DNA from: Pandoraea bronchicola
GTDB lineage: Bacteria > Pseudomonadota > Gammaproteobacteria > Burkholderiales > Burkholderiaceae
Assembly (NCBI RefSeq): GCF_902459805.1
Contig: NZ_CABPST010000003.1
Location: 464,602-528,601 of the forward strand
Length of the DNA: 64,000 bases
Reading direction: 5' to 3'
Shown here: piece after piece, positions 26,135 through 33,752 of the stretch
Position numbering within the stretch: position 1 is the first letter of the stretch
Layout: every line of letters begins with the position of its first letter
Notes under the pieces: generated by a model
What the model was told of the DNA's origin: nothing
Database searches by the model: none
Seen by the model: only the letters and a program-made list of their open reading frames with translations
Made by a program: the position numbers and the translations under genes

Positions 26135-27174
26135 TGCGCGTCCCCCATAAAGCTCGAGCTTGTCCGGCTCCCTGACCAGACCGTGACGCGCCTGCCGTCA
26201 ATGGTGCCAATGGTGGCAATGCCGTGGTTCTGAAACATGGACGGAGATTCAACGCGCAGACGGCCCGTGCTGTCGGCGACAACGACGTGACGCTCGCTAC
26301 CGATGGTGTATCGACCGGCGACGCGCCAGTCAGTGCTGAACGTGGGGTCGTAACGAGGCAGGGCGCCTTGCTCGTTCGATGCAGCAGCAGTGGGTGTTTT
26401 GTTTGCCCCTGGCAGATGCTCACCGCGAAAGAAACCAGTGATGTACCACGCACTTACGCCAACAATGCAGAGCATCAATACGAAGATGAACCAGATCCGA
26501 ACGTTCGCGAGCTTGTTCTGACACTTGTCGATGGCTTTCTCTTTTCCCTTGCCACCCGCGTAGGACTGGTACAGCGGGAAAATTGCTTTGCTGTAGCGCT
26601 TGGAGAATGTGTCGACGCGGGTGGACTTCGTGATCTTGCCGCCTTCGTACATCTCCACGCGGTAGTTCTGGTTCAGGCCCAATTCCTTGAGCTTCTTCGT
26701 GACAAACGTCATTTCGACAACCGAGCGCAATTGCCGGTGAAGATCGCCTATCGACTGGATCATGAGCGCCACGTCGCACGCCACACCGGTCTCAGGGTGC
26801 ACATAGTGGCGATGCATGCGGAAGAAGCGCATATGTTCGGGCGCGAGCTTGTTGCCTATCGACCAGAAATTCCATGCTTCATCGATAGCGACAAGATCGC
26901 CTGGCAAAACGATAGACGGCGCATCAGGCTTTGTTTCGTCGGGGAAGAATCCCTCACGTGTCACGTCATCGTTAGTGACAGAGATGATCGTGCCCAACCT
27001 GTCCGGTTCGGCCTTTTTGACGTCGATACAGTAGTCCCGAATGGCGTCCGGCTGGATACCGTCGATGTTGGTCACTACCCGACGACCTGCTATGACGGCC
27101 GGTACGATGACGCTGCTAACCACTTCATAACTCTTACCTGACCCCATCAAGCCTGTATATGCGTTGATCGCCAT
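26131..27174 (-). CDS. zot: Zot-domain assembly ATPase (pI-like)
   Basis: A 347-residue inner-membrane morphogenesis protein that drives virion extrusion. Walker A GLMGSGKS is at residues 8-15 and Walker B LVAIDEAW follows. A single membrane helix (IWFIFVLMLCIVGVSAWYI, near residue 240) divides a cytosolic ATPase from a periplasmic C-terminus, as in M13 pI. It is coupled to the secretin gene by a four-base overlap and starts three bases after the pVI-like gene. The Zot name is historical; no enterotoxic role is implied. Confidence 0.95.
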   Translation of the reverse strand: MAINAYTGLMGSGKSYEVVSSVIVPAVIAGRRVVTNIDGIQPDAIRDYCIDVKKAEPDRLGTIISVTNDDVTREGFFPDETKPDAPSIVLPGDLVAIDEAWNFWSIGNKLAPEHMRFFRMHRHYVHPETGVACDVALMIQSIGDLHRQLRSVVEMTFVTKKLKELGLNQNYRVEMYEGGKITKSTRVDTFSKRYSKAIFPLYQSYAGGKGKEKAIDKCQNKLANVRIWFIFVLMLCIVGVSAWYITGFFRGEHLPGANKTPTAAASNEQGALPRYDPTFSTDWRVAGRYTIGSERHVVVADSTGRLRVESPSMFQNHGIATIGTIDGRRVTVWSGSRTSSSFMGDAQ

Positions 27175-27177
27175 GTG

Positions 27178-27480
27178 TCACCCCATCAACGGAATGCGGC
27201 GCAGCATGAACCGGTTTGCCATCGCAGCTAGGACGAGCGGCATGCCTTCAGGGAACGCCATGAGTTCGAGCCAGTACCAGACCGACGGCGGAATGCTCAC
27301 AAACGCGTTCGATAGCGTGTCTGCCTTGGGCAGAATGCCAGCTCCTTTAAGCACCTCAATGAATCCCGTTGTGACAAACCACAGGGCGAAGAACGTGCCG
27401 AATTTCACGACCACGCCCCGCAAGATGAATTGCAGGACGGAGTTGAAGGCCGAGGTGAATGCTTCGAATAGGGTGCTCAT
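27178..27480 (-). CDS. DUF2523-type minor coat protein (pVI-like)
   Basis: A 100-residue hydrophobic protein with two or three membrane helices (VVVKFGTFFALWFVTTGFIEVL; YWLELMAFPEGMPLVLAAMANRFMLRRI, abbreviated), the form and position of DUF2523 proteins between pIII and Zot in inoviruses. It should cap the virion end with pIII. MSTLFEAF was taken as the start; the frame is open six codons further. Confidence 0.88.
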   Translation of the reverse strand: MSTLFEAFTSAFNSVLQFILRGVVVKFGTFFALWFVTTGFIEVLKGAGILPKADTLSNAFVSIPPSVWYWLELMAFPEGMPLVLAAMANRFMLRRIPLMG

Positions 27481-27487
27481 TGCGGCC

Positions 27488-29239
27488 TCACGCGGCAAGG
27501 AGAATGGTCAGGGCAATCAGAACGAAGACTGCGAGCATCACTGTGCGAATCGTCTTTCGATGGCGCTCTGCGATATCGCACATCGCGTCCATCCTGATAC
27601 GCGTCTGGAAAACGTCGAACACCGGGCGCGGGCACGTCGCGGTGTGCGACGGAGTTCGCCAACTTTTGAAATCGGGCAGCAAGCCGAGAATTGGCGAGAG
27701 GATCGCGTTCGGCGTTGGCGGAGACTCCAAGCCAGGTGCCCCAACATCGGGAGCAGGGCCTGCGTCGACCAGTACCGGATTGATCACATTGACGCCGGGA
27801 GTGTTGACGACATTAACGTCTCTCGACAGTGGGTCACCGGGGCGTTCTCGGTCCTTGCCGCGATCATCGGGGCGAACTCGCGGGTCGGGATCTCGCCGAC
27901 CGTCCGGCCACACGCGATCCGGCCGGATTTGCACCTGAATTGGCACTACGCGCTCATAGTCGGGCGTCGGGCGTGAGAAGACGTCCACGAGCCGAGGCAC
28001 GGCATCACGGCTCTTTTCGTCCATCCACGCCTTCACTTCTTGTGGGGTAATCGGGGCGGTCATTCGATACGGCACCCCCTTGTAATCGCTGCGTTGACTG
28101 GCGATAGCGGCGAGAGCGTTGGCGACATCGGCAACGAATTTCGGATTGAGCGGAAGATCCAGTACGTCCTTGGATAGGCTGTCAAAAGACTCATCCAGCG
28201 ACTTAAATGTCTCTCGCCTCTCCTGCGGGCCATATTCCGTTGGGTCTAAGGGTTCGGGGCGCCACTGCGAAACATTCAAGTCATCGAAGAACGTGTTTTT
28301 CTCGGGGCTTCGCACCCATTCGCACGTTTCAGTCGTCACTGTCCGAGTGCAAGTGGGCCATTTGAATGGGTCTGGGGCGCTTTTTGCGGCTTCTGGACAA
28401 TTTGGTGCAGTCAAATCCAACTCTGAGCCGAAGACCGTTTTACATTGCTCAGTTTCGTGCGACCGGAACGAGTGAGTGTTATGCAACTGCCCGTCGGCGT
28501 CGTACTCGTCAACAATTCGCACACGCAGGTTTCTAAACGTCTCCCCGTCGTTCTTGAGCTTGGTTTCGAAGTAGACCAAGAAGAACTTCTCGACGTCGGC
28601 GCGGTTGAGTACCAATGCCCTCAGGCCATCACCAGAAATGCGATACCAACCGCCTAGATTCCCGGACAGTTCCGGTTCCGGGGGATATTTCGCACACGGT
28701 GCACCAGCCTTGCAACTTGATTCGCGGTACACATTTGCCCCCGCTGCGGCCATGGCATCCCAAGGGTCATTTTTCACATTGATGTGCGTTGCCTTGTATG
28801 CGGGCGGTTCGTATGGTTTCAGATGGGGGGGAATGGGAATATCGACTTTTCGTGTCAGCTCAAGCGTCCCATCGCCCATAGCGCTAATGCTGACTTCGGT
28901 CTTGCCGATCTTTCCGGCGACTAGCTCTCCCAACTGAGCGCCTATCAGCGTCGTCGCCAAGCCGAACCAGGTTGGCGCACCCGCCGCCATCAGCATCCGC
29001 TCGCCCAGCGTGGATTCCGTATGTTCGGTTGCAACCAATGACATCGCCCGATGGGTTGCTTCGATACGGGGATCACTTTCAGGAATCCCATCCCGTTCCG
29101 CCGCCTTCTGAGAGACGAGGGCGACGACCTGATTCAGTGTGAATGTCGCGAAGCCACCCATGAGTGGATTGGCCTCCACGTCTGACGCGCTATTTGCGAT
29201 GAAGGCGACCCCCAGCGCCACGACTAGAAGTTTCTTCAT
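27488..29239 (-). CDS. Minor coat / adsorption protein (pIII-like)
   Basis: A 583-residue protein with signal peptide (MKKLLVVALGVAFIANSASD, cleavage near VEA-NP), a large cysteine-containing exported region, a Pro/Asp/Arg-rich linker (DPDPRVRPDDRGKDRERPGDP) and one C-terminal membrane anchor (VMLAVFVLIALTILLAA). This is the pIII plan: adsorption domains, glycine- or proline-type linker, anchor. The receptor, typically a pilus, cannot be told. The start ATG shares one base with the stop of the 29-residue gene upstream (TGATG). Confidence 0.85.
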   Translation of the reverse strand: MKKLLVVALGVAFIANSASDVEANPLMGGFATFTLNQVVALVSQKAAERDGIPESDPRIEATHRAMSLVATEHTESTLGERMLMAAGAPTWFGLATTLIGAQLGELVAGKIGKTEVSISAMGDGTLELTRKVDIPIPPHLKPYEPPAYKATHINVKNDPWDAMAAAGANVYRESSCKAGAPCAKYPPEPELSGNLGGWYRISGDGLRALVLNRADVEKFFLVYFETKLKNDGETFRNLRVRIVDEYDADGQLHNTHSFRSHETEQCKTVFGSELDLTAPNCPEAAKSAPDPFKWPTCTRTVTTETCEWVRSPEKNTFFDDLNVSQWRPEPLDPTEYGPQERRETFKSLDESFDSLSKDVLDLPLNPKFVADVANALAAIASQRSDYKGVPYRMTAPITPQEVKAWMDEKSRDAVPRLVDVFSRPTPDYERVVPIQVQIRPDRVWPDGRRDPDPRVRPDDRGKDRERPGDPLSRDVNVVNTPGVNVINPVLVDAGPAPDVGAPGLESPPTPNAILSPILGLLPDFKSWRTPSHTATCPRPVFDVFQTRIRMDAMCDIAERHRKTIRTVMLAVFVLIALTILLAA

Positions 29240-29328
29240 CACATGCTCCGCAGGCCTTGAACGACCGCCCATCCGCAGGCGATACCCCACGCGAAAAACG
29301 TCAGATTCCAGAGTTCTTGTGAAGGCAT
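29239..29328 (-). CDS. 29-residue hydrophobic phage protein (pVII/pIX-like candidate)
   Basis: Too short for ordinary ORF tracks. Begins MPSQELWNLTFFAWGIACGW and ends VQGLRSM: one membrane-spanning helix, the size of M13 pVII or pIX. AAGGA lies six bases before the ATG, and the stop overlaps the pIII-like start as TGATG. Its place just before the pIII gene matches a minor virion-tip or membrane protein; the function is inferred. Confidence 0.7.
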   Translation of the reverse strand: MPSQELWNLTFFAWGIACGWAVVQGLRSM

Positions 29329-29391
29329 TGGGAGTCCTTGGGGTAGCGGATGGACGGGCGGATTTCGAAAAGTGATGCGTTGAATCGACAA

Positions 29392-29595
29392 CTACGCAAC
29401 GTTTTCGGGAGCAGGCTCTTGGCACGCAGTGGGACTTCCGTCCGCGTTTCGCTGCGCCCCATGCCTTCTGCGCAGCCAGTCGAAAACGTCGATCACGACT
29501 TGGCCGATTACCGTCCCAAGGAATCCGCCAATGAATGACAGCACCGCGGAGTAGGACATTAGGATTTGCAAGTGCTCAAACATCTTTTGTTCCAT
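29392..29595 (-). CDS. Small phage membrane protein
   Basis: A 67-residue protein, MEQKMFEHLQILMSYSAVLSF..., with one glycine-rich membrane helix (LSFIGGFLGTVIGQVVIDVF) and a charged C-terminus (WLRRRHGAQRN). A GAGG ribosome site precedes the ATG. Probably a minor coat or assembly protein, from its place between the major coat and pIII genes. I do not recognise a family. Confidence 0.6.
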   Translation of the reverse strand: MEQKMFEHLQILMSYSAVLSFIGGFLGTVIGQVVIDVFDWLRRRHGAQRNADGSPTACQEPAPENVA

Positions 29596-29606
29596 AGGAG
29601 ACCTCA

Positions 29607-29912
29607 ATGAATGCATTTGGTGAGTACGGCCCCATTGTTCAGAACGCTGTACTGGGTTTTATCGCTTTGGCCCTTGCAATTGCGGCTGGGGTAAGTGGCT
29701 GGATCGCATTGCAAACAGATCCATTCCAATGGTGGCTGGCAGGAGTAACTGCGGCGCTTGCCCTCGCCTGCGCTATCGTCGTCATGAACGTGAAACTCTC
29801 TGCGGGCGAGATCATGAACGGGAAGCGTCCGGATCGCTTCCCTGAGTCACATCACGCTCAAGCGCCGCGAATCATGCCGAGAATCACCTTGGCGCTTTTG
29901 ATTGCGACATAA
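29607..29912 (+). CDS. Oppositely oriented small membrane protein in the prophage (uncertain)
   Basis: A 101-residue frame on the plus strand, against all neighbouring structural genes. It has GGAG seven bases before the ATG, two well-formed membrane helices (NAVLGFIALALAIAAGVSGW; WWLAGVTAALALACAIVVM) and a polar tail. It fills the gap between two minus-strand genes and overlaps the 3' end of the coat gene. Against it: a perfect hairpin at 29820-29842, placed like a terminator for the coat gene, lies inside it. Real gene or open gap are both possible. Confidence 0.4.
   Translation: MNAFGEYGPIVQNAVLGFIALALAIAAGVSGWIALQTDPFQWWLAGVTAALALACAIVVMNVKLSAGEIMNGKRPDRFPESHHAQAPRIMPRITLALLIAT
29820..29842 (-). 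terminator. Hairpin directly after the major coat gene
   Basis: An 8-bp perfect stem GGGAAGCG / CGCTTCCC, loop seven, starts 15 bp past the coat stop on the minus strand, without a T-run. The strong terminator of Ff phages also follows gene VIII, so an equivalent that limits downstream pIII expression is likely. Confidence 0.55.
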
Positions 29913-30118
29913 ACGCCCGCCAGCAAGCCGGCGATAGCGATCACCCCCGTTGCCACGCTCGCGAAGCTGATTTGACCGGTGATCGCCGACACATCGAAAT
30001 TCATGGCCCCACCGCCGCCGCCACCTTCAGCGAATGCCAGAGCAGGAGCGGCGACCAAGGCAAGACCCGCGGTAGTGCGGGTGCCCAGCCGTTTGAGTCG
30101 TGCAAGTTGCGTTTTCAT
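29858..30118 (-). CDS. Major coat protein (pVIII-like)
   Basis: An 86-residue precursor. A basic start and hydrophobic core (MKTQLARLKRLGTRTTAGLALVAAPALAFA) form the signal peptide, cleaved after AFA. The mature part of about 56 residues begins with EGGGGGG, then an amphipathic stretch, a membrane helix (ATGVIAIAGLLAGVYVAI) and a short basic end (KSAKVILGMIRGA) for DNA contact. This is the standard inoviral coat protein plan. The hexaglycine after cleavage is unusual. Confidence 0.88.
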   Translation of the reverse strand: MKTQLARLKRLGTRTTAGLALVAAPALAFAEGGGGGGAMNFDVSAITGQISFASVATGVIAIAGLLAGVYVAIKSAKVILGMIRGA

Positions 30119-30165
30119 GCGATTTCCTTACTTGAGAAATACCGGAGTGCGTCCGGTGCGCTGGC

Positions 30166-30441
30166 TTATCCCCGGCGTATGAAGCCGAGAATTGCGCCTA
30201 CATGGGCACTTACGACGTACAGTCCTACAACCGTCGTGAAGGCCAATGTCCAGAACCCCGCCATTTGTGCGACGTCAGCCGATGTTGGTGATGCGTTTGA
30301 TGATGTTGGGACGACTGCCACAACGGCGAAGTACTGGCCGTTTTCGGGCGGGCATAGTTGACGATCGGTCGGTGTCACCACCATCGACTGGTGAACGGGT
30401 TTGCAGCCCAATACGCGTGCGCTTTGTTCGCTCACTGTCAT
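30166..30441 (-). CDS. Small phage protein with C-terminal membrane helix
   Basis: A 91-residue protein: polar first half with two cysteines (VLGCKPVHQ, RQLCPPENG) and one membrane helix near the end (FWTLAFTTVVGLYVVSAHVGAI), then FIRRG. Its start overlaps the stop of the preceding gene (ATGA). Located directly before the coat gene like M13 pVII/pIX; a minor coat role is a guess. No named family is recognised. Confidence 0.65.
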   Translation of the reverse strand: MTVSEQSARVLGCKPVHQSMVVTPTDRQLCPPENGQYFAVVAVVPTSSNASPTSADVAQMAGFWTLAFTTVVGLYVVSAHVGAILGFIRRG

Positions 30442-30698
30442 CCCCCTCGATTGATGTTGCGCAGGATCTGCCACGCGAACTTGGAGCAGGCCGGTTGCGG
30501 TAACTCGAGCGCTTCATAGGCGAGGTCGAGCGCACCCGCGAGAACCTGCACGGTTTCGTAAAGCAGCGCGGCTGCTTCGAGCATGCGGCCGAAGCGTTCG
30601 GTGTCATCCGCGCGAATGCCGCCAATGCGGGCGATACACATGCAAGTGCCGTCAGTGGCGGTCACGGTGCGGTTGATGAGGTCAGTGGGGGCTGTCAT
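30438..30698 (-). CDS. Small hypothetical phage protein
   Basis: An 86-residue soluble protein, MTAPTDLINRTVTATDGTC..., with four cysteines and a helical middle (RMLEAAALLYETVQVLAGALDLAYEALEL). It is translationally coupled to the next gene by ATGA. I do not recognise it; its position in the early structural block suggests a regulatory or accessory role. Confidence 0.6.
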   Translation of the reverse strand: MTAPTDLINRTVTATDGTCMCIARIGGIRADDTERFGRMLEAAALLYETVQVLAGALDLAYEALELPQPACSKFAWQILRNINRGG

Positions 30699-30723
30699 AT
30701 CGGGACCTATACGGTTGCGGCTG

Positions 30724-31020
30724 TCATTGACGCTTGAGCGACTGGCTCATGGCCGAGCGCATGCATGGGGGCAGCAGATGGCCGTCGTAATCCATGATTC
30801 GGGCGACGAGCGCGCGCATGGTTTTGCACACGAATTGAATGCCGTCAGGACGCGTCCAGATGAAGCCCTTACCGGCTTTGATGAGGCGACGCAGAGGCAG
30901 CTTGAGGCGCAGTTGACGCCACGGACGGAAGGTAATCGGGAGAGGGCGCGGCGCACGCCGCTGTTTGAGTCGAGCGGGACAGAGGCCGCCGAATAGGTCG
31001 AGAGACAGTTGGTGAAGCAT
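30724..31020 (-). CDS. Small basic phage protein
   Basis: A 98-residue, Arg/Leu-rich protein, MLHQLSLDLFGGLCPARLKQ..., ending MSQSLKRQ. No membrane helix. The pI is clearly basic, so nucleic-acid contact is possible. A G-rich stretch precedes the ATG. An overlapping frame on the same strand (30747-31025) looks less protein-like. Function unknown. Confidence 0.5.
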   Translation of the reverse strand: MLHQLSLDLFGGLCPARLKQRRAPRPLPITFRPWRQLRLKLPLRRLIKAGKGFIWTRPDGIQFVCKTMRALVARIMDYDGHLLPPCMRSAMSQSLKRQ

Positions 31021-31100
31021 CGCAACCCCCAATTCCATCACGGCCGCTTAGCGGTGACGGTGCAAAGAATCTGGCGGGGGGCCGGATATGACTACAGGTT

Positions 31101-31121
31101 GTCGTCTTTTAGATAGACGAC
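31101..31121 (-). terminator. Hairpin after the ssDNA-binding gene
   Basis: GTCGTC pairs with GACGAC around nine A/T-rich bases, 17 bp beyond the stop. No strong T-run on the minus strand, so an attenuator that partly separates replication from coat genes is more likely than a full terminator. Confidence 0.45.
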
Positions 31122-31137
31122 GTGAGGCTAGGCAAAG

Positions 31138-31764
31138 CTATGCGGCGGCAGAGGCGGTAGCCTTCGCAGCGGCGGTAGCCTTGGGAGTCGCGGTCGGGCG
31201 GGCGTCACTTACGTAGGGGTGCAACGCTACAATGCGCGGGACAAGGTGACAATCCATCGACTGCGTCATAGCGAACTCGGCGAAGTACTCGCCCTTCGGG
31301 GTTTCTTTGGCGAACTCGGGCAGAGTGATTGTGCCAACGATGCGCCGAGGGCCATCGCTTGAGTTTGGCCACAGGATGCATTGCGCAGTACGCATGTCAT
31401 AAGGACGGCCGGTTTTGCTGGATATGCCCTCGCGTCGTACAACGTTGATGATGCTGACCCTCTGCTTTTCGATTGGAGAGGTAGGGTTGGCACCATCTCC
31501 GAAGGGTTGCAGCGCGACAATGCGCGGGACAAGCTGGCCCTCAAATGATCGTCCGAAAGCGAATTCCGCAAGGTATTCGCCTTCGCGCGAATCTTTGAGT
31601 ACGTCGGGAAGTGTGATCAAACCAACAACGGAGTCGTCTCCCTCGCTAGTCGTTTGCCAGAGGATGCAATCCGCTATGCGCATGTCGTAAGGACGGCCGG
31701 TTTTGATGGATACGCCTTGTCGTCGGGTGACTTCGAGGATGGTGAGCTTTTGCTTGCTGGTCAT
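31138..31764 (-). CDS. Tandem-duplicated ssDNA-binding protein (gpV-like)
   Basis: A 208-residue protein made of two homologous units. Unit 1 (about residues 6-88) and unit 2 (about 101-184) share V-T/V-RRQ/EG-S-KTGRPYDMR, CILW, G-ITLP, GEY-AEFA and LVPRIVAL. Each unit has the size and beta-rich pattern of an inoviral gene V protein, which normally dimerises on the phage ssDNA. The covalent duplication therefore makes a built-in dimer. An Ala/Thr/Lys tail (189-208) follows. It is the first gene of the minus-strand operon, preceded by CAGGAG, and faces the repressor gene across 90 bp. Confidence 0.75.
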   Translation of the reverse strand: MTSKQKLTILEVTRRQGVSIKTGRPYDMRIADCILWQTTSEGDDSVVGLITLPDVLKDSREGEYLAEFAFGRSFEGQLVPRIVALQPFGDGANPTSPIEKQRVSIINVVRREGISSKTGRPYDMRTAQCILWPNSSDGPRRIVGTITLPEFAKETPKGEYFAEFAMTQSMDCHLVPRIVALHPYVSDARPTATPKATAAAKATASAAA

Positions 31765-31828
31765 AAAGACTCCTGAGTTGGTTGGTCTAAAACGACTCGA
31801 ACGAAGTTCATATGCACACCGAATAATA

Positions 31829-31844
31829 GTGCAGATTTCTGCAC
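31829..31844. promoter_or_regulatory. Palindromic operator between repressor and phage operon
   Basis: GTGCAGA-TT-TCTGCAC, a perfect 16-bp inverted repeat, lies 10 bp before the XRE start and directly beside a minus-strand TATTAT (31821-31826) that could be the -10 of the phage operon. A repressor bound here would block both genes. Confidence 0.6.
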
Positions 31845-31854
31845 CAGTGAGATT

Positions 31855-32217
31855 ATGCGCACCGATATCGGAATTCGCCTAAGGGAAGAGCGACTACGAC
31901 TGGGCTACTCGCAGACGGAGTTCGCCGCGCTTGGAGGAGCATCCAAGCGCTCGCAAATTGATTGGGAATGCGGAAAGACGTCACCGACCGCAGAGTTTCT
32001 AGCCGCTCTTGCGGCCGCTGGGGTGGACGCGTTGTACGTACTGACAGGTGCGCGCTCGAAAACGGTAGATGCGTCGCTCACTTGGGAGGAGCAGGCGCTG
32101 CTCGACAACTACCGGCACAGCACCCCCGATGATCGAGCGGTTATCCGGAGGATGGGACTTGCTCTATCGAAACCGGCCATCCGAAAGCGGCGCAATGGAA
32201 CGACCGGCGAAGACTAA
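31855..32217 (+). CDS. XRE-family repressor of the prophage
   Basis: A 120-residue DNA-binding protein. The helix-turn-helix is at residues 5-60: IGIRLREERLRLGYSQTEFAALGGASKRSQIDWECGKTSPTAEFL, quoted here only to place it. A C-terminal helical part (WEEQALLDNYRHSTPDDRAVIRR) probably dimerises. Divergent transcription from the phage operon and the palindrome between them fit an RstR/CI-like immunity repressor. Confidence 0.85.
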   Translation: MRTDIGIRLREERLRLGYSQTEFAALGGASKRSQIDWECGKTSPTAEFLAALAAAGVDALYVLTGARSKTVDASLTWEEQALLDNYRHSTPDDRAVIRRMGLALSKPAIRKRRNGTTGED

Positions 32218-32368
32218 GCCAAAAGCCGAAATTATCCCTTTCAAAACGAGGGCTTAGAAAGAATCTGACCCCGATCAATAGCGCTTACCGGCATCAATTG
32301 CATGCGTCTCGCTGTTGGCCAAATTTAAAAAGTGCCCCCCAAACGTAAGATAGAACGAGGCACTTCGT

Positions 32369-32878
32369 ATGGTATGGCCGATCATTTTCGGATTAGTGGC
32401 AGTACTCATCATCACTCTCGCGGTCGTCGTCGCATGGCGCCATGCGCGCGACAAAATATCGCAGTCTAGACGCGAGCCTTGCACGATCGATGTGGAAGCA
32501 TATTTCGCTGTGGCGCCGCTTACAAAATCAGAGCAGGCGTTCCACAAGTTTTTGAAGACATGTTTGCCACATCAAACCTTGTTCGCGCACGTCGCCGTTG
32601 GAAAGATGGTGCGGACGAAGTGGTGGGCTTCAGACTTTCATCATCAGCGTATCGCTGATTTATCCGTCGATTTTCTGATCTGTCGACCCGATAACACAAT
32701 CATTGCTGCCATTGAACTCGGTGACGCGTCACGCGATACACCTGAATATCGCCACCGCGCTGCGAAGTTGGAAGCACTCATGCAAGCTGTCGGTGTGCCG
32801 ATGATCCGTTGGGATGTTCGTCGCCCTCCAGGCTCGTTGGAGGTGAGAAAAATAATAGAAGAGATCTCGAATCTTTGA
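32369..32878 (+). CDS. Membrane-anchored DUF2726 (restriction-endonuclease-like) protein
   Basis: A 169-residue protein: one N-terminal membrane helix (residues 3-24) and a DUF2726 domain, LTKSEQAFHKFL, DLSVDFLICRPDN, IAAIELGD, then an RAAKLEALMQAVGVPMIRW end. The D...E-L-G-D pattern resembles the PD-(D/E)xK nuclease core, and the domain is thought to be nuclease-like. It is cargo between the repressor and attR, at lower GC than the structural genes. A role in nucleic-acid defence or in excluding other phages is possible but unproven. Confidence 0.75.
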   Translation: MVWPIIFGLVAVLIITLAVVVAWRHARDKISQSRREPCTIDVEAYFAVAPLTKSEQAFHKFLKTCLPHQTLFAHVAVGKMVRTKWWASDFHHQRIADLSVDFLICRPDNTIIAAIELGDASRDTPEYRHRAAKLEALMQAVGVPMIRWDVRRPPGSLEVRKIIEEISNL

Positions 32879-33230
32879 GCACGGTGAACTCCTCCGCAAA
32901 GTTGGAATGACGATTGGCGAAGGAATTTAGTCGAACGAATGCCAGACACAGGCGTTCAATTTTCGTGTGACGCCGAGCTTGGTCTCTTTTTTCAGTTCAC
33001 TTATGCCCGTAATTCAATTCAAGAGGCGCTCACTAATTGCTCGTCTGCTCCGGGCGCTCTCCCGGAAAAGACGCCGGCGAGGACACGCCTTGGGGCGCTT
33101 GAATCGCGCGAAGACGTACTACGACCCGAAACAATTTCGACGTCGTATCTAGCACGAAAAGTACGACCGACATTCATCAGCCAATGTCGCAGTGGAGCGG
33201 CCCACCGCATTGGATGGGCCGCAACAGCGG
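32879..33230. other. Prophage cargo stretch without a firm gene
   Basis: About 350 bp. A 49-codon frame from ATG 33003 encodes a very basic peptide (RRSLIARLLRALSRKRRRRG and on), but no ribosome site precedes it, so it is not called as a gene. Confidence 0.4.
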
Positions 33231-33524
33231 TTACCGCACCAACCTCGGTTTCCCACCCCGTTTCGCCGCGTGAAGAATGACGTGGGGCCCCATTAACCCA
33301 TCTGTCGCCACCATTGCTTCCGCGAACGTCTCGAAGTAAATCGCGTGCTCGGGGTCGGATACATGCGCTCGCCTGATTTCTCCCGCTGCCTCGTCCCATG
33401 CGTAACCGAGGTACTTCCTGTATTCGTGGAACCAGACAACATGCCCTTCACGCGTCAACGACTTGGGGAGGTCGAGCCCGCCGTTTCCTCCATCCTTTCC
33501 GCCATTGTCGTTTGAATCGCTCAT
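33231..33524 (-). CDS. Small hypothetical cargo protein
   Basis: A 97-residue soluble protein opening MSDSNDNGGKDGGNGG, a flexible Gly/Asp/Asn lead, then a folded part with HVVWFHEYRKYLGYAWDE and HVILHAAKRGGK. AAGGAGA five to six bases before ATG supports the start; it is more likely than the upstream TTG. No family recognised. It is transcribed towards the phage genes, opposite to ParDE. Confidence 0.65.
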   Translation of the reverse strand: MSDSNDNGGKDGGNGGLDLPKSLTREGHVVWFHEYRKYLGYAWDEAAGEIRRAHVSDPEHAIYFETFAEAMVATDGLMGPHVILHAAKRGGKPRLVR

Positions 33525-33685
33525 CAAAGTCTCCTTAGATGCCAGTGGATTTAGCCGTGTTAGCGGCTGAAATCATCATCGCAGGAGTGCTGTGCCCTGA
33601 GTTTCAGTAACTTCCGAATATTCTGAGTGCTCGGTCGGGACTCGACAAACAACTCCCGTTCCCGACATCAGGCCGGGCATGCAAC

Positions 33686-33714
33686 TTGATAACTATTATC
33701 AATAGTGATAAAAT
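33686..33714 (+). promoter_or_regulatory. parDE promoter and operator
   Basis: TTGATA (33686-33691) and TAAAAT (33709-33714) with a 17-bp spacer. The perfect inverted repeat TGATAA-CTA-TTATCA (33687-33701) and a third TGATAA (33706-33711) overlap both elements, fitting autorepression by the ribbon-helix-helix antitoxin. Confidence 0.7.
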
Positions 33715-33752
33715 TCCACCCATTCCAGCCACGCCCCCTAACGGAGGAAATC

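Noticed and set aside
26131-27174. Zot as an enterotoxin
   Set aside because: The name is historical; Walker motifs and position show it is the phage assembly ATPase.
33003-33152. 49-codon basic peptide in the prophage cargo
   Set aside because: No ribosome binding site and composition typical of chance Arg-rich frames; cannot be excluded.
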